Shown: positions 45,001 to 52,497 of the stretch, piece by piece | Numbering within the stretch: the stretch's first letter is position 1 | How the letters are laid out: every line of letters begins with the position of its first letter | Assembly: GCF_022346885.1 (NCBI RefSeq) | Contig: NZ_JAKRNK010000002.1 | Coordinates: forward strand, 868,001-932,000 | Length of the DNA: 64,000 nt | DNA from: Paenibacillus sp. ACRRX | GTDB lineage: Bacteria; Bacillota; Bacilli; Paenibacillales; Paenibacillaceae | Reading direction: 5' to 3' | The notes under the pieces: model-generated | Told to the model about the DNA's origin: nothing | What the model saw: only the letters and a program-made list of their open reading frames with translations | Databases searched by the model: none | Program-made: the position numbers and the translations under genes

Positions 45001-46067
45001 TCCGTCACCCACTCCGCCAAGGAAACGATAATCGGCGTAAGCACTTCGTAAAACGCAGCGAATAGTGGTTTGATACTTTCGCCTAGGCTTACTTCGAGCG
45101 TCTGGACTGCGGTATTGTACGAAGACACAATGCCCGTATAATCCGACAATGCGACCGCAGCATTGCCCGTAAAAATCTCCGACTCTCTTAAAAATCCGTT
45201 GTATGCCGCTTGAATCTTTTGAGCATCCGTTAACTTACCGGCAGTTGTGCCGATTGTCCTTGCGTATTCAGCTTGCATGACGGAAAGGTTTTTCGTAACG
45301 CCGACCGCATCCGTCAAGACGCTGTTCCCGTTTTTGATACCTTCCATCGAGACGACAATCGCTTGTCCCCATCCGTAATGTGCCTGCCTATTGTAAGCGG
45401 CGGCATCGGCCATAGCTTTAATGAGCGTAGTTGTCTGTTCAATATCGAGGCCCATTGCCAGCGCCGTCTTGTATGCTTGCGCCGATTCTGTCATCGACAT
45501 AAATCCGATTTTCGCGGTATCCTGTACGGCTTTCGTCGCTTCACCAACGTTGTATCCGAGATTTTTCGATACTTCGACCAAGCCTTTAGTCGCGTTGTAC
45601 ATCCGTTCGGCTTCGGCAACATACTCGCGCATCTCGCTAAGTAATTTACTAAATGCCGCAGACGCACCTAACGCAAGAAGCGCAGATTCAATCCCGCCGA
45701 GCTTTCCGCGAGTCTTATCGGCTTCGCCTTGTGCTTCGGTCAATTCGCGAGTAATCTTGTCAATCTCCTGTGCTGATGCTCCGAGTCGTACAAGTTCCTC
45801 GCGGACGGCCGCAAGCTGGCGTTGAAGAATCTGCGGATTGGATTCGCGAAGATATCGATTGATATTCTGGATCTTTTGCGCGGACAAGCCGAGATCTTCG
45901 AGCGAACGATTCAACGTCATAAACGATCCGCTCGCTTGTTGTCCGGCACTTCCGAGTTCTGCGGCTTTAGCCTTCGCGCGGTCTATCGCCGACATAAATC
46001 CGGAGATATCTGCGGTGACTGACGCCTTTATTCCGCCTACATCCGTCGTACTGCTAATGCTAATCAC
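42090..46067 (-). CDS. Tail tape-measure protein
   Basis: 1325 residues. The N-terminal 420 or so hold the TP901-type core: YNATKGLVEVSKNLGYNVG, KAMADAAAYNRQAHYGWGQ and hydrophobic segments (GFAAAMGTLLGIINAIKF, GWAIAAIGAVAAGLG). The rest is almost entirely coiled coil, with two related 65-residue blocks at about 43,110-43,500. The tape measure sets tail length; at about 1.5 angstroms per residue this suggests a tail near 200 nm. GTG start at 46067 lies directly after GAAAGAG. Confidence 0.93.
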   Translation of the reverse strand: MISISSTTDVGGIKASVTADISGFMSAIDRAKAKAAELGSAGQQASGSFMTLNRSLEDLGLSAQKIQNINRYLRESNPQILQRQLAAVREELVRLGASAQEIDKITRELTEAQGEADKTRGKLGGIESALLALGASAAFSKLLSEMREYVAEAERMYNATKGLVEVSKNLGYNVGEATKAVQDTAKIGFMSMTESAQAYKTALAMGLDIEQTTTLIKAMADAAAYNRQAHYGWGQAIVVSMEGIKNGNSVLTDAVGVTKNLSVMQAEYARTIGTTAGKLTDAQKIQAAYNGFLRESEIFTGNAAVALSDYTGIVSSYNTAVQTLEVSLGESIKPLFAAFYEVLTPIIVSLAEWVTENKELVSGLFAAGVAVTGFAAAMGTLLGIINAIKFAMPVLEGALAGIGLTMGPVGWAIAAIGAVAAGLGMYTAHAREAAKAAEQVSEAQSKMNAQLERSPILRSANEVKQLQESEKELAALLEERIELQERLREAEASSVDNWDALPELDQLESKLEKIDEQLATLGHGSFEEATTNLRRMREEIDKSSVAMYQMNKAEYESLATRRSQIEDVDTLMNRYKALNSENKLTNEQNTELSETINALKKEYPDLTWEIDAQGRARIANIDVIEDQIGAERNMLEASSAAAKAQIENQIKVTEANKKAIEAQIKNYQALLEVISAVAGVSISGPEKSEIKSQFEGFVDPLAERSMANFINDNKDKVSEEIKTQLEGQKKQLEAANEAKKSMEKSLQNLSSGEFIKIDNSKNGDKQKKEKKGKSPEEIAREERKKAYDAELATIQYQADMYDWSAERQIAAYEKVRASHKQHLKETVDDARQLNLQIKRLGEDSARSRYEFSTEWISREERRMQDSYKTEEAIAKMKIDAWTRLRDKYKKDSEEYKKSDEQLYQARKQLVRAQFDASSDWIEAESRRMEEAGKSENEIAQMKVEAWRRVRDRYAKDSEFYKKADEQLYQARKSFVKDTQKVAEDLYKAQKTNIDKAKKAELDAIEERKKAALSDYDERIKAIDRLKQKEREGNDDADYETLLAEKRARLALLQSAVGPDGIRERDELAKEIERMQLEHNRDLRERNLDEQKQTLQDEKTEREKAFDKEKSDAEAKYDALIAAFSDFSGDVKSVESAISAFRINSNAETNKQILSDLDSFVAQYNAKMAAISRANSYDSELAEYNANKDAWTKAKSRNDAMEMSRLNARNIEIRSKYGIAQDTGKLPSFDVGGVVPGPVGQPMQAVIHGGEAIFNPMQLSKLFAMLNAPAPTLRYDRPAASAQTIVNHIDMSVNDAVFEDKADVETLYSERERVASRVRTSGVKSV
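43110..43500 (-). repeat. Duplicated 65-residue block in the tape measure
   Basis: The two blocks share RRM, a KM(K/V).(I/A)W.R.RD(K/R)Y stretch, KDSE.YKK(S/A)DEQLYQARK, in the same order with a 195-base period. A third, weaker relative precedes them. Limits are approximate. Confidence 0.65.
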
Positions 46068-46081
46068 CTCTTTCGGGCATT

Positions 46082-46105
46082 AAAAAAGCGCCCGAAATTG
46101 GGCGC
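46082..46105 (-). terminator. Intrinsic terminator between tail chaperone and tape measure
   Basis: Stem GCGCCC / GGGCGC, 6-base loop, followed by six Ts on the minus strand, two bases past the gpT stop codon. It would lower tape-measure expression relative to upstream genes. Confidence 0.75.
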
Positions 46106-46106
46106 A

Positions 46107-46795
46107 TTATAAACCGATTTTTAATTGCATTTTCAACGCTTCAAATCCGGCTTCATCAAACTTCGGCGTTTGCTTAGTCATGTGTCCGGCTTCTTTTCGC
46201 AAACTTCCGATAAACCTTCGGAAATCTTCTTCGTTCAAGTTTGGCGCGGCTTGAACGCTAATTTGCGTTAGCCAATTCTCCGCATTTACCCGTTTATTCG
46301 CGTCTAATACGTCGAACAAGTCCATGATGTAATATCCATTGCTAAACTCAACTTGGGTCTTCCCGAGTCGAACAGCACATTCGATAAAGAATTGATCTAA
46401 CGTTAAGTTGCGTCTTGGCTCATCGCCGGAATCTTCGGAATCACCTTGCCCAAGACGCTCTGTCCGTTTTTTAAAAGTTCACCGAAATTATTGACCTTCA
46501 CGGTCGCAGCGTAAAACTCGACCAACTCGTCCAGTGCGCCATTTTTTCGGATGTACTCCTCATCTAAGTCCGTTAACAACGCAGTTATTCGGACAACTTC
46601 GTCGAATGTCTCACGCAAGGCAACGACTAAAAATCCGATTCTATCGGCTGCTGGCGCACTGATTACCGAGATAATCATTTGCGGTAGTATCTGAATCGAG
46701 TTGAACAGTTCTTCCCACTTCTCAATTGTGATTTTGCGAACGCGAACGTTACGCTCGCCGATCCGAACTGTATCTGAACGCTTAAAATTAAGCAT
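46107..46795 (-). CDS. Tail assembly chaperone gpG-T, made by -1 frameshifting
   Basis: The upstream frame (46403-46795) gives gpG (130 residues, ending in MSQDAT). A second frame, -1 relative to it, stays open from the slippery site to the stop at 46107 and encodes 119 more residues, including EPRRNLTLDQFFIEC and MDLFDVLDANKRVN. The expected fusion is about 229 residues. Most siphoviruses make a gpG/gpGT pair at this position, before the tape measure, at a fixed ratio needed for tail assembly. Confidence 0.75.
46403..46795 (-). CDS. Tail assembly chaperone gpG
   Basis: 130 residues; helical, with KITIEKWEELFNSIQILPQ and ELVEFYAATVKVNNFGELLK, typical of the gpG-like tail-assembly chaperone between the major tail protein and the tape measure. 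Its 3' end overlaps the -1 frame and includes the slippery sequence. Confidence 0.82.
   Translation of the reverse strand: MLNFKRSDTVRIGERNVRVRKITIEKWEELFNSIQILPQMIISVISAPAADRIGFLVVALRETFDEVVRITALLTDLDEEYIRKNGALDELVEFYAATVKVNNFGELLKNGQSVLGKVIPKIPAMSQDAT
46466..46475 (-). other. Slippery sequence T TTA AAA AAC for -1 frameshifting
   Basis: In the gpG frame the minus strand reads T TTA AAA AAC, which contains two overlapping X XXY YYZ heptamers (TTTAAAA and AAAAAAC). The -1 frame is open from here to 46107. Confidence 0.8.
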
Positions 46796-46852
46796 TTATT
46801 TTCGCCTCCATGAAATAAAATAAGGCGACGCAATGAGCGCCGCCAATCGATA

Positions 46853-47389
46853 TTAAGGGGTTGCTTTTACCGTTTCGTCGCCTAGAATCAAGACGATGTC
46901 CTTGTCGTCAGGGGTTGAGCTTAACGTCACATTCGTGATTCGCTCATTGTCATTGTCGTAGTTGTACTGCAATTCTGTCTCCGGAAATGCTAATGGAAGT
47001 GTCGCCCACTTGGACGGATCACTCATTGCTGCTACCGGTTTAATAACAACTTTCTTTGCCATTGTAATCAAATCGTGGCCGACTGCCGTACTGATCACGA
47101 CTTTCTTGCCGTCACCTGTTGCGGCCTTGACTAGAGTAGCACCGACCATGATTTGCGGAATCTTATCGAGGTCATATTCACCAAAGGGTACTGTTACCTT
47201 TGCGTTTCGTCCCGTGATCCGTTTAGAGACGACTGTCTCACCTTTTTGGTCAATCTTCTGCTCGCGGTAAGTTGTTTCTACCGTCAGCACGACGCCGCCA
47301 ATCGTTGTCTCAAAGATAACTTTATCCTGAGCGTCACCATACTCGACAATCGCGGGTCCAAGTTCGATTTTCTTTACATCACTCGCCAT
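46853..47389 (-). CDS. Major tail (tube) protein
   Basis: 178 residues with the tail-tube beta-sandwich pattern (GPAIVEYGDAQDKVIFETTIGG, TYREQKIDQKGETVVSKRITG, NATV-like NAKVTVPFGEYDLDKI). Position between tail terminator and chaperone fits. Confidence 0.82.
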   Translation of the reverse strand: MASDVKKIELGPAIVEYGDAQDKVIFETTIGGVVLTVETTYREQKIDQKGETVVSKRITGRNAKVTVPFGEYDLDKIPQIMVGATLVKAATGDGKKVVISTAVGHDLITMAKKVVIKPVAAMSDPSKWATLPLAFPETELQYNYDNDNERITNVTLSSTPDDKDIVLILGDETVKATP

Positions 47390-47412
47390 TTATCGTTCCT
47401 CCTCCGAAATAG

Positions 47413-47440
47413 AAAAAGGCGACTCCATCTCGGAATCGCC
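47413..47440 (-). terminator. Hairpin at a late-gene boundary
   Basis: Stem GGCGACTCC / GGAATCGCC (one mismatch), with five Ts following on the minus strand, between tail terminator and major tail protein genes. Confidence 0.55.
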
Positions 47441-47454
47441 CATCAATGCTCGTA

Positions 47455-47820
47455 TTAAATTGTCGTCACTGTAAAATTAAGCGAATATGTAGCGCGTCCA
47501 TTCTCGTCCTTTCCAAGATATATTGGACTGGACTGATCCGCGACACACTTAATGATTCGTTGAGTTCCGAAATAAAACTCGGCCTTTCTGTTAAGCTCGG
47601 CGTATATCGCGTTAGCATTCGAGTCGGCAACCGAGGTACTCTTCGCACGCAATATGACCTGAAACGAGGGCTTCCGCTTGCTCGTCCACTCCGACGGTGG
47701 GAATCCGCCAGTCAATCGTACATATGCGCAATCATCCGGATTACCTGCCACAAACTCATTCGGCACATACGTGTAGGGCACAGCCTGCCGCAAATATCCG
47801 GTAATATCCGTCAGATTCAT
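47455..47820 (-). CDS. Tail terminator / tail completion protein
   Basis: 121 residues; NAIYAELNRKAEFYFGTQRI and YSLNFTVTTI fit the small alpha/beta tail-terminator fold (gpU/gp17-like). Its ATG overlaps the preceding gene's stop by 4 bases. Order in the operon supports the role. Confidence 0.7.
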   Translation of the reverse strand: MNLTDITGYLRQAVPYTYVPNEFVAGNPDDCAYVRLTGGFPPSEWTSKRKPSFQVILRAKSTSVADSNANAIYAELNRKAEFYFGTQRIIKCVADQSSPIYLGKDENGRATYSLNFTVTTI

Positions 47821-48245
47821 TGTCGCGCAATCTCCCTTCGTATACCGTCCGCTATCATCTGTTTATGCCGATCCGCACGTTCCTTGAGCGGTCGTTCGAG
47901 GTATTTGGGCTGCGTTCCAGGAGTCGTAGGGTTCTTAAATCGAGATCCTGAATATCCGTCGCCGCTATGCAGCTCATGCGTTATCAGCGCGTAGTTGATG
48001 ACATTTCCGTGTTTGTCCATCTCTGTCGCGTTAAAATAAACCTCGCCAGTTACGCCCGTCAGCGTAGCCTCAACGTTTTTACCACTCGTACGTCTTAACT
48101 GACCTTTGTCAAGAGGAGCCAAGTCCCTCGATACGCGAAGTAAATCGTCCATTGCGTCATGCATTCCGACCTTTGCGCCCTCCTGAACTTCCCTTTTGCG
48201 AATATCCATCATCGCTAGAAAGCCAGAAAAATCAAACTCCATCAT
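47817..48245 (-). CDS. HK97 gp10-like neck / tail-component protein
   Basis: 142 residues: MHDAMDDLLRVSRDLAPLDKGQLRRTSG is the gp10 family signature; NYALITHELHSGDGY and the C-terminal basic helix agree. The ATG at 48245 has GGTGAG upstream and overlaps the previous stop (ATGA); the longer frame is rejected. Confidence 0.82.
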   Translation of the reverse strand: MMEFDFSGFLAMMDIRKREVQEGAKVGMHDAMDDLLRVSRDLAPLDKGQLRRTSGKNVEATLTGVTGEVYFNATEMDKHGNVINYALITHELHSGDGYSGSRFKNPTTPGTQPKYLERPLKERADRHKQMIADGIRREIARQ

Positions 48246-48568
48246 TCGCAGCTCACCACCGTTAGAATCGCTTTGCCGTTCAGCCACCTTTTAGGATCAA
48301 TTGAAATTGGCGCATAGGTCTCCGTGACTCCGTTTTCGTCGGTAAACTCGAATTTATCGGACGTGGATATTTTCGGAAGCTTGTTGAACAAGAGCTGCGC
48401 GGATGAAACGACTTCTTGTCCATGTTGGTTCCGTACTAACTTTGTTTCGTTTGTCACGCGACACTTAGCTTCGTACGGCGTTCCGTAAACAGGCTCGTTC
48501 CAATCCGGGTCATTGCTGATAAAAGGCGAAACGACAACGGTTTGCTTCAGTGGAACTCCCAACGGCAT
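48242..48568 (-). CDS. Head closure (stopper) / minor capsid protein
   Basis: 108 residues, beta-rich, with YGTPYEAKCRVTNETKLVRNQHGQEVVSSAQLLF and the ending PKRWLNGKAILTVVSCE, similar to phage head-closure proteins placed between connector and neck genes. Confidence 0.68.
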   Translation of the reverse strand: MPLGVPLKQTVVVSPFISNDPDWNEPVYGTPYEAKCRVTNETKLVRNQHGQEVVSSAQLLFNKLPKISTSDKFEFTDENGVTETYAPISIDPKRWLNGKAILTVVSCE

Positions 48569-48955
48569 CTACAGCACCGTCCATTTCGCTTGCCGTGCGC
48601 CAATCTTAACGCCGTTATCGGCTCCAATAATGTCAAGCGCAGATTGTGGAATCCAGTTCTCGACACCGGACTTCGCCCAATCCTTAAACGTAAAGCTCGC
48701 GACTCCTGTAAGAGAAAATGCCGCAATTCCTTGCTGTTGCAACCGGTTTGTATCGTTAAATGCGATTGCTAACTCGTTGCTAAACTCATATACCGCAGCA
48801 TCAGGTACCGTCAGCTTCGGATATTTGGTCGTCAATGTACGAAAGGCGACGTTAACAATCCGTTGTTTTTTCGCTTCGTCACAATCCGACCAGTCCTCTA
48901 CGTCTATACAATTTGCCGCGATATACGCGTCAGCTTCCGTTATATTTACCGCCAT
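48569..48955 (-). CDS. Head-tail connector (adaptor) protein
   Basis: 128 residues, helical N-terminus (NITEADAYIAANCIDVEDWSDCDEAKKQRIV) typical of gp15/gp6-like adaptors. GGAGGTG supports the ATG at 48955 rather than 48970. Confidence 0.72.
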   Translation of the reverse strand: MAVNITEADAYIAANCIDVEDWSDCDEAKKQRIVNVAFRTLTTKYPKLTVPDAAVYEFSNELAIAFNDTNRLQQQGIAAFSLTGVASFTFKDWAKSGVENWIPQSALDIIGADNGVKIGARQAKWTVL

Positions 48956-48969
48956 TAGCGACACCTCCA

Positions 48970-49263
48970 TTATTTTGCGGAGGCTTTGCGTCGAGTTGAC
49001 GGTTTTTCCTCCGGTTTCGATTCATCTTCTTGCGGTTGCTCCATTGTAGGAGCTTCCGGCTCCGGTTCATCCTCTTTCGGCTGCACTACTTCGGAAGCGA
49101 TAGTTTCCGGTTCATCGATGCGTTGAATGTATCCGGGAACCAGTGTATCCAGCTCCGCGACGATAGTTGTTTCCTCAGTCACATATAAACCGAAGTAATC
49201 GAATACTACCGTCTGCTTGCCGATTTTCACTTCATAAAATGGTCGCGCTTGGTACTTCGCCAA
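48970..49263 (-). CDS. Capsid-associated protein with low-complexity tail
   Basis: 97 residues: a short beta start (KYQARPFYEVKIGKQTVVFDYFG) and a Pro/Glu-rich tail (PKEDEPEPEAPTMEQPQED) ending in basic TRRKASAK. TTG at 49263 has AAAGGAG eight bases upstream. Perhaps a decoration or linker protein. Confidence 0.6.
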   Translation of the reverse strand: MAKYQARPFYEVKIGKQTVVFDYFGLYVTEETTIVAELDTLVPGYIQRIDEPETIASEVVQPKEDEPEPEAPTMEQPQEDESKPEEKPSTRRKASAK

Positions 49264-49285
49264 GTCACACACTCCTTTCAACGTA

Positions 49286-49307
49286 AATAAAGGCGCCCGA
49301 AAGCGCC
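49286..49307 (-). terminator. Terminator after the major capsid gene
   Basis: Stem GGCGC / GCGCC with 6-base loop and T-rich tail on the minus strand. Confidence 0.55.
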
Positions 49308-49316
49308 CAACGAAAA

Positions 49317-50444
49317 TTAGGATACCGAAGTCGAAATGTTCTCTAGTACCGCGATTTTCTCGGCAGCGTTCTTGACCTTCGCACCGAGTTCTCCGCGAAT
49401 CTGGCGAGCAACGAAGTCAGCACCAGGAACCGAAGCATCAACATCATAGATGTTACGCAGCGTGTGTAAGCTCAGGATGTTACGGTCAAATAACATCATC
49501 TTGTTCTTCGGCATGTTCGGGTCAACGATAATTGTTGCATCACTTCCGCCGACAATATCGCCTACAAACGTCGAGATGCGGTGCCCTGTAGTCGTATCTG
49601 TACGCTCAACGCGTATTGCGTCCTTCGCCAGCTTCGAGATCTGACGTGCGCCAGCGGTATTAGTCAAAATCGTATTTACGTTACCACCACGTTGGAACAC
49701 TTTTTCCATAACATCGTTCAACGCTTTTGCGGAAACTTCATCGCCATTAAGATTTTGAGTTGCAGCATTTTTCTTTTGCGCGAAGTACAACAAACCACCT
49801 GTCATGCTCGGTTGGACGCTCTTGCGACCTTCGATACGACGGCCATAAATCAACCAATCATTCAGTTCGCGAGCCATCTCCTTCAAACGGAGTTGAACTT
49901 GGTAGTCTAGTTCGTTCGTCACGTTGTATGTGCTTACCGCTTGTTGAGTGTTGGACACAGACGCGTATCGCTCGATGATCTGAGTAAAGTTGAAATCGAC
50001 ATGACGATCATGACTTTCATCTTGGCCAGGCATTGCGCCTTGATGCTGCGGACGGGATACGATTCGAATCTCGTCGCCGGTTTTATGTGTAGCTTTAGGA
50101 GTACCGTCAAACCCACGTTCAACCGTTACCACATCACCCGTAATAGATACCACTTTGACGTACTCTTCGCCCAGGACAACGAGTGCGTTCACCTTGAATT
50201 TTTCGCCGTCGTCGGCTTTAACTGTTAATGCAGTTGCTGCATTATCTACATCAGCCGCAAGGGTTGCACGATTGGAATTTAAGTTGTCAGACATCCACTC
50301 ATACTTCGTTTGTTTCAATGGTTCGCCATTAATTCCGATGAGACTGAGCAATGTAGGTTCGTCGTCGATGATTAGTGAAATTCCTGCCGATAGATCACGA
50401 ATTTGATCTTGGAAATCATAAGTTTGTGCACCGAAAAATGTCAT
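49317..50444 (-). CDS. Major capsid protein (SU10/DUF5309-like)
   Basis: About 375 residues, HK97-fold type. LNDWLIYGRRIEGRKSVQPSMTGGLLYF, GGSDATIIVDPNMPKNKMMLFDRN and an inserted immunoglobulin-like ADVDNAATALTVKADDGEKF region are seen. Directly downstream of the scaffold gene and upstream of connector genes. ATG at 50444 has GGAGAG upstream. Confidence 0.85.
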   Translation of the reverse strand: MTFFGAQTYDFQDQIRDLSAGISLIIDDEPTLLSLIGINGEPLKQTKYEWMSDNLNSNRATLAADVDNAATALTVKADDGEKFKVNALVVLGEEYVKVVSITGDVVTVERGFDGTPKATHKTGDEIRIVSRPQHQGAMPGQDESHDRHVDFNFTQIIERYASVSNTQQAVSTYNVTNELDYQVQLRLKEMARELNDWLIYGRRIEGRKSVQPSMTGGLLYFAQKKNAATQNLNGDEVSAKALNDVMEKVFQRGGNVNTILTNTAGARQISKLAKDAIRVERTDTTTGHRISTFVGDIVGGSDATIIVDPNMPKNKMMLFDRNILSLHTLRNIYDVDASVPGADFVARQIRGELGAKVKNAAEKIAVLENISTSVS

Positions 50445-50504
50445 TAACAAATCTCTCCTTTAATTTTCAAATAAAAATAGCCGCCAACTTGTTAGCTGGT
50501 GACT

Positions 50505-51194
50505 CTACTTAATAAGTCCTTTTAACTTGTTTGAAAGCTCAATAACCTTGCTAAAATCCTTGCGCTTCTTCGCTTCTTCAAGCTGCGCTTCAAGTGTTCT
50601 CGTTTTCCCCTCGGAATCTGGCGGAGGATCACCTATCGTCCTTGGTTTGATCGGATTCTGCGCGACCAAAAACGGGTTATCTTCGGTGAGTGCCTTTACT
50701 GCATCCTTAACACCAAGTACGTTTCCGTCATCATCTACGGAAACTCCAGCTAAGTCTACAAGTTTAAACGCAGCTTCTACGTACTCAATTCCCGCGTTTT
50801 TCGCTTCTAGGGTAAATTCAGCGCGAATAAGACGCTTGTTCGCAGACTCTATTTTCACTTTTCCCGCATCCTCGGCCTCTTGTGCTTTCTTGAGTGCTTC
50901 GCTTTTTTCTGCTTCGATGCGTTCTAATTCCGTCATTTGCGCTTTTTTACGCTCATCTTCCGCCGTTTGAAGCTCTGTTAGTTGCGATTTAATCTCGTCG
51001 TAATCTCCGTATTTCTTACGCTCACGTTCGAGACGTTGCGAAACAATGGTGTCAAGCTCTGCTTGAGTGAACGTTTTATCCGGTTCCGGCGTTGGATTTG
51101 CTGGCGGTTCTTGCGGAGTTGGCTCCGGGTCACCTTCCGCGAACAATTGGAGATTGAGTTTATGTGCAAAACGCTTCGTTACTTTATTCATCAT
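50505..51194 (-). CDS. Capsid scaffold protein (DUF4355-like)
   Basis: 229 residues: Pro-rich N-terminus (PEPTPQEPPANPTPEPDKTFTQ), long coiled coil (TELQTAEDERKKAQMTELERIEAEKSEALKKAQEA) and a C-terminal capsid-interaction part. Typical phage scaffold position before the capsid gene. GGGAGG upstream. Confidence 0.85.
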   Translation of the reverse strand: MMNKVTKRFAHKLNLQLFAEGDPEPTPQEPPANPTPEPDKTFTQAELDTIVSQRLERERKKYGDYDEIKSQLTELQTAEDERKKAQMTELERIEAEKSEALKKAQEAEDAGKVKIESANKRLIRAEFTLEAKNAGIEYVEAAFKLVDLAGVSVDDDGNVLGVKDAVKALTEDNPFLVAQNPIKPRTIGDPPPDSEGKTRTLEAQLEEAKKRKDFSKVIELSNKLKGLIK

Positions 51195-51263
51195 AATTCC
51201 TCCCGTATAAAGCCCGTCGGCTATATCTTCCGTCAGTTTTATGACATGTCGTAGGTCAACGCT

Positions 51264-52481
51264 CTACGGCGTGGAATAATATTCGATGATTCGTGGACGT
51301 CCAACCTTTAGCGTAAAGGCACTCGTGGCCTGCGAGTACGTAATCCATTCGGTCGAGACCGTCCCTGCTGGTGTTGTTATCTCCGCACTAATTCGAACAT
51401 TATCGAGACGCTTTAGCGTTGGCGACCGTAGGAGAAACACCGCACTTCCGATAACAGCGTTCGAAGAGTCCTTGAACTGGAAATAAGACGTGACCACGTT
51501 GTCGACGTCTGATTCGTAATCGATATCTAGTTCAACGCGATATGTTCGCCCAGCAACCAATGTTGCTGGTAGCACGCATCGAATACCGCCGGTCTTTGAG
51601 TCGATGCCTTGCTCTTTGCGGATCACTTGCCACATTGACGACGAATCGTTAGGGCTAACTTCTCTTCGGTAACTAAGAAGAGTGCCTGCCGAACCATATT
51701 GCATCCAACCGTTAGCTACCGAATTACTACCCGAAAAAGTCGGATTAGGAACGATGCTTTCTGCGTCTCCGCCAAACAATGTCGGAATTTTACGCTGATT
51801 TCTAGGCAAGTAGCTTGCGACTAGCTTCGCGATCTCCGTCATTCCCGCAGTTGTTGGGTGGAGCTTGTCCGGTAGCAAAAATCCGTCTTTGGGTGTTCCG
51901 TCTGGCTTGCTAAACGCTGTATATAAGTCAATGATTTCGAGACCTTGACGCAAGCAATGTGCATAAATCCACGTATTAAGCTTGCGAATCGTCGGTAGAT
52001 GCGCGAGATTATCGCTTCGTGGCGGTATTGTACACCAGATTGGCGTGATATTATTTGAGATTAATTTATTTGTTATCGCTGTGATATCCGCTGTGATGTC
52101 TGCGAGTGGCCGAGCACTATTGATATCGTTAGTTCCGCCAAGGATTACACATATTCCTGGACGATGTGCGATGACATCCGCATCAATCCGCTGTAGCATC
52201 TGTGCGACAGTATTTCCGGAAACCCCGCTGTTTCGAACAAAACCACCAGTATGAAATGATAGCCATGTCGGATACATCCGAACACCTGCTGCATCACCCG
52301 AGGTAATCGAATCACCAAAACAAACAATTCTGTCGTTAACCAGTGTGCTACTTATGAACGGCGTTTCGTTCCCCCTACTTTGCTGTAATTCTTGGATGAT
52401 GTCCCCTAGTTTTAGTTCATTGGCAACAGGCATTGAGTAGTTTAATCGTTCTTTCACTGAATCTGTTATTACTGTTTTCAC
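51264..52481 (-). CDS. SGNH/GDSL hydrolase with C-terminal carbohydrate-binding-like domain
   Basis: 405 residues. Residues about 50-235 are an SGNH esterase: VCFGDSITSGDA (block I Ser), SGVSGNT (block II Gly), LGGTNDIN (block III Asn) and DKLHPTTAGM (block V Asp/His), so the catalytic set is complete. Residues about 245-405 are a beta-sandwich (TYRVELDIDYESDVDN, FTLKVGRPRIIEYYSTP) like a carbohydrate-binding module. Placed between the minor head and scaffold genes, an unusual site. Possibly a virion-bound esterase acting on surface polysaccharide. Confidence 0.85.
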   Translation of the reverse strand: MKTVITDSVKERLNYSMPVANELKLGDIIQELQQSRGNETPFISSTLVNDRIVCFGDSITSGDAAGVRMYPTWLSFHTGGFVRNSGVSGNTVAQMLQRIDADVIAHRPGICVILGGTNDINSARPLADITADITAITNKLISNNITPIWCTIPPRSDNLAHLPTIRKLNTWIYAHCLRQGLEIIDLYTAFSKPDGTPKDGFLLPDKLHPTTAGMTEIAKLVASYLPRNQRKIPTLFGGDAESIVPNPTFSGSNSVANGWMQYGSAGTLLSYRREVSPNDSSSMWQVIRKEQGIDSKTGGIRCVLPATLVAGRTYRVELDIDYESDVDNVVTSYFQFKDSSNAVIGSAVFLLRSPTLKRLDNVRISAEITTPAGTVSTEWITYSQATSAFTLKVGRPRIIEYYSTP

Positions 52482-52497
52482 AATCCACTTTCACCCC

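Noticed and set aside
46107-46325. Stand-alone 72-codon gene downstream of gpG
   Set aside because: Its frame is open further upstream into gpG and joins through a canonical slippery site; no ribosome-binding site precedes the internal ATG.
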